Origin: Ensifer sp. IC4062
GTDB taxonomy: Bacteria > Pseudomonadota > Alphaproteobacteria > Rhizobiales > Rhizobiaceae
Assembly (NCBI RefSeq): GCF_020193575.1
Contig: NZ_JADYVD010000003.1
Span: forward strand, 124,001-188,000
Direction: 5' to 3'
Length of the DNA: 64,000 nt
Part shown: one piece after another, positions 1 to 8,078 of the stretch
Numbering within the stretch: position 1 is the stretch's first letter
Layout of the letters: each line of letters opens with the position of its first letter
Translations under genes and position numbers: made by a program
Notes under the pieces: model-generated
Databases searched by the model: none
What the model was told of the DNA's origin: nothing
Seen by the model: the letters and a program-made list of their open reading frames with translations, nothing else

Positions 1-703
1 TGCCGCCCGTGCCAAGGATAGGCTCACCGATGAAGGCTGCGATTGTATCCGGCCCTTCGGCGAGGATCATTTCCTCCAGCTTGTCGGCACAATATTGCGA
101 GAACTGCTCTTCGTTCATCGAGCGATCCGGACGGCGGAAATAATAGGGCGCCTCGGTGTGCAGGATTGGTGCGCGCGGCAGATCGAAGGCGTTGTGGAAA
201 AGGTGCAGACCGGTCAGCGAGCCGGTCATCACGCCTGAACCATGATAGCCGCGCCAACGGGAAATAATCTTCTTCTTCTCGGGCCTTCCGAGGATGTTGT
301 TGTAATACCAGATGAGCTTGATGTTGGTCTCGTTGGCATCCGAACCGGAGAGACCGAAATAGACGCGGCTCATGCCTTTGGGTGCGCGATCGATGATCAT
401 CTTGGAGAGCCGGATCGAGGCCTCGGTGCCGTGGCCGACATAGGCGTGATAGTAGGCGAGGTTCTTCGCCTGTTCGCCGATCGCCTCGGCTATCTTCTGC
501 CGACCATAGCCGACATTGACGCAGTAAAGGCCAGCGAAGGCGTCGAGGCTGCGCTTACCGGCAACATCGGTGATGTATACGCCTTCGCCGTCACTGATGA
601 CCCGCGTCGGCGTCTCGCCGCGCGCATGCATGCCCATATGCGTGGACGGATGGAAGAAATGGTCGCGGTCCCAGGCGGTGAGTTCGTTGTTTTTATCGAG
701 CAT
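1..703 (-). CDS. doeD: Class III aminotransferase, partial (DoeD/Atf-like)
   Basis: PLP-dependent class III (omega) aminotransferase. The N-terminal 234 codons are present and the gene continues past the left edge, so the PLP-binding lysine is outside the window. The start is the ATG at 703, preceded by an AAAGGAAAG ribosome site. Visible family features are the N-terminal WDRDHFFHPSTH segment, the GLYCVNVGYGR segment, a YHAYVGHGTEA segment, the GSDANETNIKL motif and GEPILGTGG near the edge. It lies 24 bp downstream of the semialdehyde dehydrogenase and is co-oriented with it. In known ectoine clusters (asnC-ssd-atf or doeC-doeD) such an enzyme transaminates diaminobutyrate to aspartate semialdehyde. 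That role is inferred from context. GABA- or beta-alanine-type specificity is not excluded. Confidence 0.85.
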   Translation of the reverse strand, partial: MLDKNNELTAWDRDHFFHPSTHMGMHARGETPTRVISDGEGVYITDVAGKRSLDAFAGLYCVNVGYGRQKIAEAIGEQAKNLAYYHAYVGHGTEASIRLSKMIIDRAPKGMSRVYFGLSGSDANETNIKLIWYYNNILGRPEKKKIISRWRGYHGSGVMTGSLTGLHLFHNAFDLPRAPILHTEAPYYFRRPDRSMNEEQFSQYCADKLEEMILAEGPDTIAAFIGEPILGTGG

Positions 704-727
704 GTTCTTTCCTTTCGTCAAATCCGT

Positions 728-2224
728 TCAGGCGGCGGTGTCGATGCAGAGATATTTGAGTTCGGTGAAGGCCTCCATGCCATGGCGTGAGCCTTCGCGC
801 GCTAAGCCGGACTGCTTCCAGCCGCCGAAGGGGATTGGCCCGCCGGTGATCTTCACCCGGTTGATGGCCACCATGCCGTATTCGAGCGCTCGGGCGAGCC
901 GCAACTGGCGAGCGCCGTTTTCTGTGACGACATAGGCCACGAGGCCATACTCGGTGTCGTTCGCCCGGGCGATCACCTCATCCTCGCAGTCGAACGCGGT
1001 GACGGCCGCCACGGGACCGAATGTCTCTTCGCGCATGATCAGCGCGTCGTCCGGCACATCGGTGAGAACGGTTGGTTGGAAGAACAGCGGCCCTGCGGCG
1101 TGCCGCTTGCCGCCGATCGCGAGTTTCGCGCCGCATTTCAGCGCGTCGGCGACCTGCTCTTCGACCTTGGCGATGGCACGCTCATGCATGAGCGGTCCGA
1201 TGTCCGTGTCTTGTGAGAGCCCCGCACCGATCTTGAGACGGGAAACGCGTGCAGCGAAGGCTTCGTTGAAGGCTTTCAGGATCGGCCGTTCGACATAGAT
1301 CCGGTTCGCCGCAAGGCAGTCTTGCCCGGAGGTCGCGAACTTTGCGACGATCGCGATGTCGGCAGCCTTCTCCACGTCGGCATCCGCGAAAACGATGAGC
1401 GGGGCATGGCCGCCGAGTTCCATCACCAGCCGCTTCAACGTCGGAGCGCACTGGCGGGCGATCAGCTTGCCGATCTCGGTCGAGCCGGTGAAGCTCATGG
1501 CGCGGACGCGGGGTTCCTCGCAGAGGCGGCCGACAATGGTCGCGGCATCACCGGTGACGACGTTGAAGACGCCGGCCGGAAGACCGGCGCGCTCGCCGAG
1601 TTCCGCAAGCGCCAGGGCGGAAAGCGGTGTCTCGGAAGAGGGGTGGGCAACGACGGTGCAGCCGGCGGCAAACGCAGCGGCGGCCTTTCGCGTGATCATC
1701 GCGGAGGGGAAGTTCCAGGGCGTGACGACACCGACCACGCCGAGCGCCTCGCGGCGCACGATCATCTCCGCACCCGGCAGATGGCTCGTCACGCTCTCCG
1801 CGTTGAGCCGCTTGCCTTCCTCGGCATACCACTCGATGAAGGAGGCGGCGTAGTCGATTTCTCCACGGGATTCCGCAAGCGATTTACCCTGCTCCAGCGT
1901 CATCAGCAGGGCGAGATCCTCCTTGGCGGCAAGCATCAGCTCGTACCATTTGCGCAGAATGGCGGTGCGTGCTTGCGGCAGCATGCTACGCCAGGCCGGG
2001 AAAGCCTTGGCAGCTGCATCGACGGCTTCCGAAGTTTGGGCGGCGTCGAGCGAGGCGACCCAGGCAAGCGTCGCGCCCGTTGCTGGGTCTGAGACCTCGA
2101 AGGCCTTGCCATCACGCCCGCCAACCCAACGCCCTCCGACGTAGGCGAGCTCCCGTAAGAGCTGCCGATCATTCAGGTGGTTCAATGCGTCATGGAAGGT
2201 CGTGCGCGCGAAAACAGCAGTCAT
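728..2224 (-). CDS. doeC: NAD(P)-dependent semialdehyde dehydrogenase (Ssd/DoeC-like)
   Basis: Aldehyde dehydrogenase of 498 aa, the usual length for the succinate-semialdehyde dehydrogenase (GabD) family. The motifs TPWNFPSAMITRK (cofactor lysine region), SFTGSTEIGK (nucleotide binding), MELGGHAPLIVF (catalytic Glu) and SGQDCLAANR (catalytic Cys) are all intact. The ATG at 2224 was chosen because GAGGAGATC lies just upstream. The open frame extends further but reads through the asnC gene and has no family similarity there. In ectoine clusters this enzyme oxidises aspartate semialdehyde to aspartate. Succinate semialdehyde is the alternative substrate and sequence alone does not decide between them. 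It sits 119 bp after asnC and is followed at once by the aminotransferase. Confidence 0.9.
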   Translation of the reverse strand: MTAVFARTTFHDALNHLNDRQLLRELAYVGGRWVGGRDGKAFEVSDPATGATLAWVASLDAAQTSEAVDAAAKAFPAWRSMLPQARTAILRKWYELMLAAKEDLALLMTLEQGKSLAESRGEIDYAASFIEWYAEEGKRLNAESVTSHLPGAEMIVRREALGVVGVVTPWNFPSAMITRKAAAAFAAGCTVVAHPSSETPLSALALAELGERAGLPAGVFNVVTGDAATIVGRLCEEPRVRAMSFTGSTEIGKLIARQCAPTLKRLVMELGGHAPLIVFADADVEKAADIAIVAKFATSGQDCLAANRIYVERPILKAFNEAFAARVSRLKIGAGLSQDTDIGPLMHERAIAKVEEQVADALKCGAKLAIGGKRHAAGPLFFQPTVLTDVPDDALIMREETFGPVAAVTAFDCEDEVIARANDTEYGLVAYVVTENGARQLRLARALEYGMVAINRVKITGGPIPFGGWKQSGLAREGSRHGMEAFTELKYLCIDTAA

Positions 2225-2343
2225 TTCCGATCTCCTCTCTTGTTGCAGGTAATCTGGACTGCAACGGGGAGAGAAGTTGTCTATTCGGGGGCACATACGG
2301 CAGAGAGTTGGACTAAATAACCGGGGCCGCAGAGCCGGATTGT

Positions 2344-2829
2344 CTATGATGCTTGAGACAGCAGGCTGGCGAGCGGCAGCTGGGTCTCTTCCTTGACCGT
2401 CTTGGTGACGATGTAGGTGAAATAGCGGTCTATGCCCAACTCGCGCTCCAGCAAGCCATCGATCAGCCGCTGGTAGGCGTCGACGTCGGGCGTCATGATT
2501 TTCAGTATATAGTCGACGCCTCCGCCGACCGACCAGCACGCGACGATTTCGGGGATCGACGCAACTACGCGTTCGAAGCGTTCGAAATCGGTCTGGCGGT
2601 GGTTGCCGAGCGTGATCTCGGTGAGAACGCTTGTGACCGGAGTGACACGGCGCATCGCGAGCCGTGCGTGATAACCCGTCACTATCCCGGCCTTTTCCAG
2701 TTTCCTCAGTCTGAGCCAGCAAGGTGTTGGCGACAGCCCCGCCTTCTCGGCAAGCGCCAGCTTGGTAATTCTTCCATCCTTCTGGATCGCTTCCAGGATG
2801 CGCAAATCAATGGCGTCAAGCTTGATCAT
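2344..2829 (-). CDS. doeX: AsnC/Lrp-family regulator (DoeX-like)
   Basis: A 161-aa Lrp/AsnC regulator. Residues 1-60 form the winged HTH (LDAIDLRILEAIQKDGR, then LAEKAGLSPTPCWLRLRKLE). Residues about 65-155 form the RAM effector domain, with the GGGVDYILKI glycine-rich turn. Its start overlaps the stop of the GntR gene by 4 bp (ATGA), so the two are co-translated. AsnC-type regulators next to ssd and an aminotransferase are characteristic of ectoine catabolic clusters, where DoeX is reported to sense the pathway intermediate acetyl-diaminobutyrate. The effector here is inferred. A possible local target is the 119-bp gap before the dehydrogenase gene. Confidence 0.88.
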   Translation of the reverse strand: MIKLDAIDLRILEAIQKDGRITKLALAEKAGLSPTPCWLRLRKLEKAGIVTGYHARLAMRRVTPVTSVLTEITLGNHRQTDFERFERVVASIPEIVACWSVGGGVDYILKIMTPDVDAYQRLIDGLLERELGIDRYFTYIVTKTVKEETQLPLASLLSQAS

Positions 2830-3557
2830 GCCTTGGAGCGCTCTTCGGACAGTTCCGACTTGTCGGCATAGGCCATCATGCGATGGAAGCTCATGGAGAT
2901 GTGAGCCCGGCGAATGTATCCGATCGCCTCCCAGTCGCCGATTTCGGCGGCGGACAGGACCGCCTGCATCTCGTTGCGAAAGGCCGAATACTCTTCCGCC
3001 AATCCCAGCTTCGGCATCATTTTCAGTACGACGCGGACAACCTGATAGTACAGTCGCTCGCTGATCTCCCGGAGTGGCAGGTTTCCGGTGAACGCCCTGA
3101 TTTCGGTAAAGAATGCCATGTTCAGGTGCAGGAAGGCCTTTTGCGTGGGATTCTTCATCTCCTCGTCGCAGCGGGCTATGAGCGCCCTGATCCGTTCCAG
3201 ATCCTCGGCGCTGCGTGGGATCGGCGAAAGTTTGCCGACCAGAAGCGCAAGCTCCATGCGCAAATGATAGATCTGCACCAACTCGCCGATGTCGGGGTCG
3301 GTCACGATCGTCCCGACACCATGCACCGATTCCACCAGCCCCTCGGATTCCAGCCTCGCCAGCACACGTCTTACGGGCGTGCGGCTGGTGGAGAACTCCT
3401 TCGCCAGCTCTTCCTCGGAGAGGCGGCTGCTCGGCGCGTACTCGAGCATGCAGATACGGTCCCTGAGGGTATGGTATATCCGGTCGAACCTCTCTCTGGC
3501 CGATACCGGCTGGAAGGAGCTGCTGGTCTCGACATTGTCGGGCAATTCCGGGTGCAA
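2826..3557 (-). CDS. GntR-family regulator, FCD subfamily
   Basis: Transcription factor with an N-terminal GntR winged HTH (FDRIYHTLRDRI, then LSEEELAKEFSTSRTPVRRVLARLES) and a C-terminal all-helical FCD effector domain containing the RMELALLVGKL and RRAHISMSFHRMM helices. No ATG is available before the HTH. The best start is TTG at 3557, 2 bp after the EhuA stop and preceded by AGCAGGATAACC. TTG at 3545 is an alternative. It differs from EnuR, the usual ectoine regulator, which is a MocR protein with an aminotransferase domain. No EnuR is visible here, so this protein probably takes that control role. The likely operators are in the divergent ehuB/M24 intergenic region. Confidence 0.85.
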   Translation of the reverse strand: MHPELPDNVETSSSFQPVSARERFDRIYHTLRDRICMLEYAPSSRLSEEELAKEFSTSRTPVRRVLARLESEGLVESVHGVGTIVTDPDIGELVQIYHLRMELALLVGKLSPIPRSAEDLERIRALIARCDEEMKNPTQKAFLHLNMAFFTEIRAFTGNLPLREISERLYYQVVRVVLKMMPKLGLAEEYSAFRNEMQAVLSAAEIGDWEAIGYIRRAHISMSFHRMMAYADKSELSEERSKA

Positions 3558-3559
3558 GG

Positions 3560-4342
3560 TTATCCTGCTTCCAAGACAGCGTTCAGAAACTGCCTTGTCC
3601 TTTCGTTCTTGGGGTTTCCAAAGATCTCCGCAGGGGCGCCCTGCTCGCAAATCTTACCTTGGTAGAAGAAGCACACCCGGTCCGAAAACTCCTTGGCGAA
3701 ACCCATCTGGTGGGTAACCATGAGCATGGTCAGGTCGTGCTCGCGACCGATCTTCCTTATAACCTGCAGAACTTCGCCCACAAGTTCTGGATCGAGCGCC
3801 GACGTTACTTCGTCGAACAGCATAATCTTCGGCCGCATAGCAAGCGCCCGGGCGATTGCCACACGCTGCTGTTGTCCGCCCGAAAGCTGCGACGGATAGT
3901 GGTCTTTCTTGGCCGATAGCCCGACCATGTCCAGGAGCTCCGCTGCCCGTTCCTCGGCCTCCGAGCGCTTCATTCCGAGCACGGTTATCGGCGCTTCGAT
4001 GCAGTTTCCCATCGCCGTCATGTGCGGGAACAGGTTGAAGGACTGGAACACCATGCCGATTTTCGCGCGGATCCGGCGCATGTGCTTGGTCGTCGCCGGC
4101 ACAAGCTTGCCGTTCTGCATCATGTGCGTCATGGGCTCGCCATCGACCCAGAGGACACCATCGTTGATGGCTTCGAGCGTCATGAGCATGCGCAAGACGG
4201 TCGTCTTGCCGGAGCCGGAGGGACCGATAATCGACACCTTCTCGCCACGGCCGATATCGAGGTTGAGATTGTCGAGAACGGTGAGCGCGCCGTAGCGTTT
4301 TGAAACGTTCTCGAAACGAACCATTGGCATGTCGTTCATCAT
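3560..4342 (-). CDS. ehuA: Polar amino-acid/ectoine ABC transporter ATPase
   Basis: ATP-binding subunit of 260 aa of the polar-amino-acid uptake (HisP/GlnQ) family. Walker A is GPSGSGKTT, the Q-loop is VFQSFNLFPHM, the signature is LSGGQQQR, Walker B is IMLFDEVTSALDPE and the switch His lies in VTHQMGF. It has the family's inserted segment between Walker A and the Q-loop. The ATG at 4342 directly abuts the stop of the upstream permease gene. A second in-frame ATG at 4339 cannot be excluded. It energises the importer formed with EhuB, EhuC and EhuD. The symbol rests on the association with eut genes, so substrate specificity is inferred. Confidence 0.88.
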   Translation of the reverse strand: MMNDMPMVRFENVSKRYGALTVLDNLNLDIGRGEKVSIIGPSGSGKTTVLRMLMTLEAINDGVLWVDGEPMTHMMQNGKLVPATTKHMRRIRAKIGMVFQSFNLFPHMTAMGNCIEAPITVLGMKRSEAEERAAELLDMVGLSAKKDHYPSQLSGGQQQRVAIARALAMRPKIMLFDEVTSALDPELVGEVLQVIRKIGREHDLTMLMVTHQMGFAKEFSDRVCFFYQGKICEQGAPAEIFGNPKNERTRQFLNAVLEAG

Positions 4343-4990
4343 TTATCTCCGCTGCAACCAGGATTCGAGCATCCGGATGATGCCCGCCGAAACGAGACTC
4401 ATAACCAGGAAGAACACGCCGACGAGCGTCACGGGCTCGGTATAGCGGAACGTTTCAGACCCGATGTTCTTTGCGGTCTGCATGAGCTCCAGGACGGCAA
4501 TGGCCGAAAGCAAGGGCGTCTCCTTGAAAAGCGCGATCAGATAGTTTCCGAGCGCAGGAACGACGGGAGGCAGGGCCTGAGGCAGGATTATGTCCTTGAA
4601 GGTGTTCCACGGAGACAGATTGAGAGCGATCGATGCCTCCCATTGCCCCCTCGGAACGTTCTCGAATCCGGCTCGGTAAACCTCGGAGCAATAGGCGGCG
4701 TAGTGAATGCCTATCGCTGCCACGCCCGCCGTAAACGCGTCCAACACGATACCTGCCTTCGGCAAGACGAAGTACAGGAAGAATATCTGGATGAGCAGGG
4801 GCGTCGAGCGGATGAGTTCTACAAATATCGTGACCACGACGCCGGCGGCCGGAAATGCCAGCCTGATGGAGGCGAGCACAAGCCCGAGTGTCGCGGCTAT
4901 GACGAAACCGAGAGCGGTCGCTTCGACCGTCATGATCGCCGCCCGGGCGAGCACCGGCAGAATCTCGAATGTGAATGTCCAATCCCACAT
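4343..4990 (-). CDS. ehuD: ABC transporter permease (EhuD-like)
   Basis: Inner-membrane permease of 215 aa in the HisM/GlnP family, with about five transmembrane segments and the EAA loop around GQWEASIALNLSPWNTFKDIILPQAL. It starts with ATG at 4990, sharing one base with the stop of ehuC (TGATG). It forms a heterodimer with EhuC and contacts EhuA. The order binding protein, permease, permease, ATPase matches ehuBCDA of Sinorhizobium ectoine loci as known from the literature. The ligand is not evident from the permease itself. Confidence 0.86.
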   Translation of the reverse strand: MWDWTFTFEILPVLARAAIMTVEATALGFVIAATLGLVLASIRLAFPAAGVVVTIFVELIRSTPLLIQIFFLYFVLPKAGIVLDAFTAGVAAIGIHYAAYCSEVYRAGFENVPRGQWEASIALNLSPWNTFKDIILPQALPPVVPALGNYLIALFKETPLLSAIAVLELMQTAKNIGSETFRYTEPVTLVGVFFLVMSLVSAGIIRMLESWLQRR

Positions 4991-5718
4991 CAGGCGACCC
5001 TTGCGCGTGTCAGTCCCTTCGACGCACGCTGCTCAAGCAGGCGCATGCCAATGGTGACGGTTAGAGAAATGGCCAGATAGAGCAGCAGCACGAGGGTAAA
5101 CACAGGGACCGTCTTCAGCGTCGACTGGTTCATTTGCTGCGCCTTGAAGGTGAGGTCCGCCAGCGTGATCAGGGAAACGAGCGAGGTAGACTTCACCAGT
5201 TCGATAAAGAGGTTGCCCCAGGGAGGAATCATGGCTGTAAAGGCCTGCGGCAGAATAATCCGACGCAGCATTTGTGCTTTCGACATGTTGAGCGCAATCG
5301 CAGCCTCCCACTGCCCGCGCGCCACGGAAATGATGGCGCCTCGGACGACTTCCGCTCCATAGGCTCCAATGTTCAGGCCGAGCGCCAGGACCGCTACGAG
5401 GAAGGCGTCAAGGAAGACGCCGAATTGCGGCAGGACGAAATAGAGCCAAAAGAGCTGTACCAGCGCGGAAGTCCCGCGGAAGATCTCAATGTAGGTCGTC
5501 GAAAGCCACCGTATCGGCAGCGGGCCGTAGAGCTTTGCGAGTGCCGCTACCAGCGCCATGAAAACGGCGAGCACGGCTCCTAGAAGCGTTATCTCTACCG
5601 TCAGGACGGCGCCTTCGAGCAAACCCGGCATGAAGAGCCGGTATTCAGGGTTGGCCGAAAGCAGAGCAATCAGCAGTAACGTTGCCGCGAGCATCACGGC
5701 GAGCATGCGAATCCACAT
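4990..5718 (-). CDS. ehuC: ABC transporter permease (EhuC-like)
   Basis: Inner-membrane permease of 242 aa in the polar-amino-acid uptake family. It has an N-terminal hydrophobic segment (MLAVMLAATLLLIALL), further membrane helices, and the EAA loop GQWEAAIALNMSKAQMLRRI followed by ILPQAF. Its start is 63 bp downstream of ehuB. A strong hairpin in that gap probably lets the binding protein be made in excess over the permeases. It ends by sharing one base with the start of ehuD, which points to translational coupling. Confidence 0.86.
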   Translation of the reverse strand: MWIRMLAVMLAATLLLIALLSANPEYRLFMPGLLEGAVLTVEITLLGAVLAVFMALVAALAKLYGPLPIRWLSTTYIEIFRGTSALVQLFWLYFVLPQFGVFLDAFLVAVLALGLNIGAYGAEVVRGAIISVARGQWEAAIALNMSKAQMLRRIILPQAFTAMIPPWGNLFIELVKSTSLVSLITLADLTFKAQQMNQSTLKTVPVFTLVLLLYLAISLTVTIGMRLLEQRASKGLTRARVA

Positions 5719-5750
5719 CTGGGTCCCTCATGAATGCAGGGATTGGAAGT

Positions 5751-5768
5751 GCGGCGCTTTCGCGCCGC
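5751..5768 (-). promoter_or_regulatory. Intercistronic hairpin between ehuB and ehuC
   Basis: Perfect inverted repeat GCGGCGC-TTTC-GCGCCGC. The 7-bp all-GC stem with a 4-nt loop lies just after the ehuB stop and has no T-run. Such hairpins after binding-protein genes usually protect the upstream message from 3' decay or partly attenuate downstream transcription. Confidence 0.6.
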
Positions 5769-5781
5769 CGGCCAGAAGACG

Positions 5782-6645
5782 TTACTCGCCTGCGCAAAGC
5801 TGCGCGGTCGTCTTGTTCGGCAGATAGTCCTTCCCAAAGCCCAGCGGTTCGACGAGGGCGATGTGTTCGGGGGTGCCCAGGAAGGCGGCGAGCTCCTTGT
5901 TGAAGGCGTCGACGAAATCCTTGTCCTCCTTGCGGAAGCCGAAGCCGCCGTGCCCCTTGACCGACTTTCCGGCGACTTCGCCGAAGGGTTCGGTCGACTC
6001 CACGCCTTCCGCTTTCTTGGCCATATCGGCGATCGAAAGCGCAGTCAGCGCTGCGGCATCCGCGCGGCCGGCCTGAACAGCGGCGACGAGGCTGGACTGA
6101 TCAGGAAGGGAGACGACCTGGTCGGCGGAGACGCCAGCATCCTTCGCGTAGCTACTTTCCACAGCACCCGCCATCACGGCGAGCTTCAGGTCCTTGTTGG
6201 ACACGAAGGTGGAGTAGTCTTTGACGGCCTTGGGGTTGCCCTTCGCCACCAGCATGGCCTGCCCGATGCCATAGGAGGGCTCGGAAAAGGCGATCTCGGC
6301 ACAGCGCTTGGGGTTGATGAACATGCCCGCCGCGATGATGTCGAAGCGACCTGCCTTCAAGCCCGGAATAAGCGAGCCGAATTCCGTGAGGACACCGTCC
6401 ACTTCGGCGATGCCCATTTTCTTGAGCACGGCCTTGGCGACTTCCGGGGCTTCTCCCGTAAGCTTTCCGTCGGGCGTTGCAAAGCCGAAAGGCGCCTCAT
6501 TGGCAAATCCGATGCGGATATAGCCGGCGGCCTTCGCCTTCTCGAGGGTCGATTCTGCATGGGCGTAGCCGGAGAAGGACACGGCGGCGATGGTGAGGGC
6601 TGCTGCCCTCAGTGCATTCCTGCGGGAAATGAGAGTTTTGAACAT
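5782..6645 (-). CDS. ehuB: Periplasmic solute-binding protein (EhuB-like)
   Basis: Family 3 (polar amino acid) periplasmic binding protein of 287 aa. An N-terminal export signal with arginines (SRRNALRAAALTIAAVSFSG) is followed by a likely cleavage near YAHA/ES. Domain landmarks are IRIGFANEAPFGF, the DGKLTGEAPEVAK motif and GRFDIIAAGMF. The NEAPF, GMF and PKR residues resemble the Glu, Phe and Arg positions I recall for ectoine binding in EhuB, but I could not align them. The ATG at 6645 has AGGGG upstream. The open frame runs further back without signal-peptide character. First gene of the leftward operon. Confidence 0.86.
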   Translation of the reverse strand: MFKTLISRRNALRAAALTIAAVSFSGYAHAESTLEKAKAAGYIRIGFANEAPFGFATPDGKLTGEAPEVAKAVLKKMGIAEVDGVLTEFGSLIPGLKAGRFDIIAAGMFINPKRCAEIAFSEPSYGIGQAMLVAKGNPKAVKDYSTFVSNKDLKLAVMAGAVESSYAKDAGVSADQVVSLPDQSSLVAAVQAGRADAAALTALSIADMAKKAEGVESTEPFGEVAGKSVKGHGGFGFRKEDKDFVDAFNKELAAFLGTPEHIALVEPLGFGKDYLPNKTTAQLCAGE

Positions 6646-6836
6646 GGGTTCCCCTTTTATTTGAAGATGGCGTTCGCCTCGGACGGCATGAATGCCTCGC
6701 GAGAGAGTAGAAGTATACATCTGATGCTCGTTTTGGCAAGGCGACTCGCAAAAATCTCGAATATGCGAAGATCCTGTTGCGTGCCGTGCAAAATGATGTA
6801 CACATCTATGGCGTCATGCACGGTGGAGGAGATTTC
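6646..6836. promoter_or_regulatory. Divergent promoter region with candidate GntR operators
   Basis: The 191-bp gap separates the leftward importer/regulator operon from the rightward catabolic operon and must hold both promoters. Two related sites are visible: AGTATACATC near 6712-6721 and the near-palindrome GATGTACACATC near 6795-6806. FCD-type GntR proteins commonly bind short palindromes of this kind, so these are candidate operators. No confident -35/-10 pair was assigned. Confidence 0.45.
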
Positions 6837-8018
6837 GTGAACAGGTCGGCTGTTTTTACCGCAGCGGAGTATTCCCGCCGGATCCGTGACGTGAAGAAAC
6901 GCATGGAGCGGGCGGGCTTCGACCTCATCATCTGTCAGGATCCTGCGAATATGGGCTGGCTCACCGGCTACGACGGCTGGTCGTTCTATGTGCCACAATG
7001 TGTTCTCGTGCACTTGGACGAGGAGCAGCCCATCTGGTTCGGTCGGGCGCAGGACGAGAAGAGCGCCCTTCTGACGACCGGCTTGCCTCAAGACAACGTC
7101 GTGCCGTTCTCGGAATATCTGGTGCAGAACCCGGAAGGCCACCCTTTCGACGAGCTTGCCGAGCTGGTGCGCGCCCGTGGCTGGGGGACGGCGCGCATCG
7201 GTGTGGAGATGGACGCGCATTACTACACCGCGCGCTGCCACGCCCAGCTCGTCAAAGGGCTTGCGGACGCCAGCTTTTCCAACAACGGCGACCTGGTCAA
7301 TTGGGCGCGCCTGATCAAATCCGAGCCCGAGCTGGCACTGATGCGTGAAGCCGGCGCCATTTGCTCGCATGCGATGGAGAGGGCCATCGGCAAGATGAGC
7401 CCCGGGGTGCCGCAGAACGAAGTCATCGCCGAACTTTATCATGCTCAGATCATGGGCGTGGACGGTCTCGGCGGCGACTATGCCGCGATCTGCCCGCTGA
7501 TGCCCGTCGGCGAAGGCACTGCCACGCCGCATTTGACCTGGACCGAGGAACCTCTGCCGCAGTCCGGCCTCGCGATTCTCGAAATCGCCGGCGTGAGGCG
7601 GCGCTACCATGCGGCGCTTACCCGCACGGTGCACCTTGGTCGGCCGCCTCAGAACTACATCGATATCGCCAGGGCCATTGTCGATGGTGTGGACGCCGGG
7701 CTCGAAAAGGCGCGTTCCGGCAACACGGCCGAGGAGGTCGAGGCCGCATGGCAGGCGGTTCTGCGCAGCCGGGGACTGAAGAAGGAAAGCCGCGTCGGTT
7801 ATCCGATCGGCCTCGCCTATCCGCCGGACTGGGGCGAGCGTACGGTCAGTCTCCGGCCGGGCGACCGCACCGAGTTACAGCCCGGCATGTGCTTTCACAT
7901 GATGGCGGGTGTCTGGCTTGGCGATTTCGGCCTGGCGATATCCGAGTCCTTCGTCGTCGCGGACAAGGGCGGGGAGAAGCTTTGCGCGTCGCCCCGGGAG
8001 CTGATCGTCGTCGAATAG
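6837..8018 (+). CDS. M24-fold hydrolase, EutD/DoeA paralogue
   Basis: Pita-bread (M24 aminopeptidase/creatinase fold) protein of 393 aa, exactly the length of the EutD encoded at 16199-17380. It shares long stretches with it: DPANMGWLTGYDGWSFYV, the IWFGRAQD motif, GYPIGLAYPPDWGERT, and SLRPGDRTEL. The metal-ligand pattern of true M24 peptidases is not apparent, as reported for ectoine hydrolase, so hydrolysis of a cyclic amidine or amide ring is likelier than peptide cleavage. GTG at 6837 was chosen because GGAGGAG ends 5 bp before it. ATG at 6816 is weaker. First gene of the rightward operon. Whether it is a second ectoine hydrolase or acts on a different ring is unknown. Confidence 0.85.
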   Translation: MNRSAVFTAAEYSRRIRDVKKRMERAGFDLIICQDPANMGWLTGYDGWSFYVPQCVLVHLDEEQPIWFGRAQDEKSALLTTGLPQDNVVPFSEYLVQNPEGHPFDELAELVRARGWGTARIGVEMDAHYYTARCHAQLVKGLADASFSNNGDLVNWARLIKSEPELALMREAGAICSHAMERAIGKMSPGVPQNEVIAELYHAQIMGVDGLGGDYAAICPLMPVGEGTATPHLTWTEEPLPQSGLAILEIAGVRRRYHAALTRTVHLGRPPQNYIDIARAIVDGVDAGLEKARSGNTAEEVEAAWQAVLRSRGLKKESRVGYPIGLAYPPDWGERTVSLRPGDRTELQPGMCFHMMAGVWLGDFGLAISESFVVADKGGEKLCASPRELIVVE

Positions 8019-8078
8019 ACGCCCGTTGACATCCATTCGAAGCGCCGCCGACTGAGAGCGGAAGACAAGAGAGAGACC

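Noticed and set aside
2225-2722. N-terminal extension of the aldehyde dehydrogenase frame
   Set aside because: The extension overlaps the asnC gene, lacks dehydrogenase features, and a good ribosome site fixes the start at 2224.
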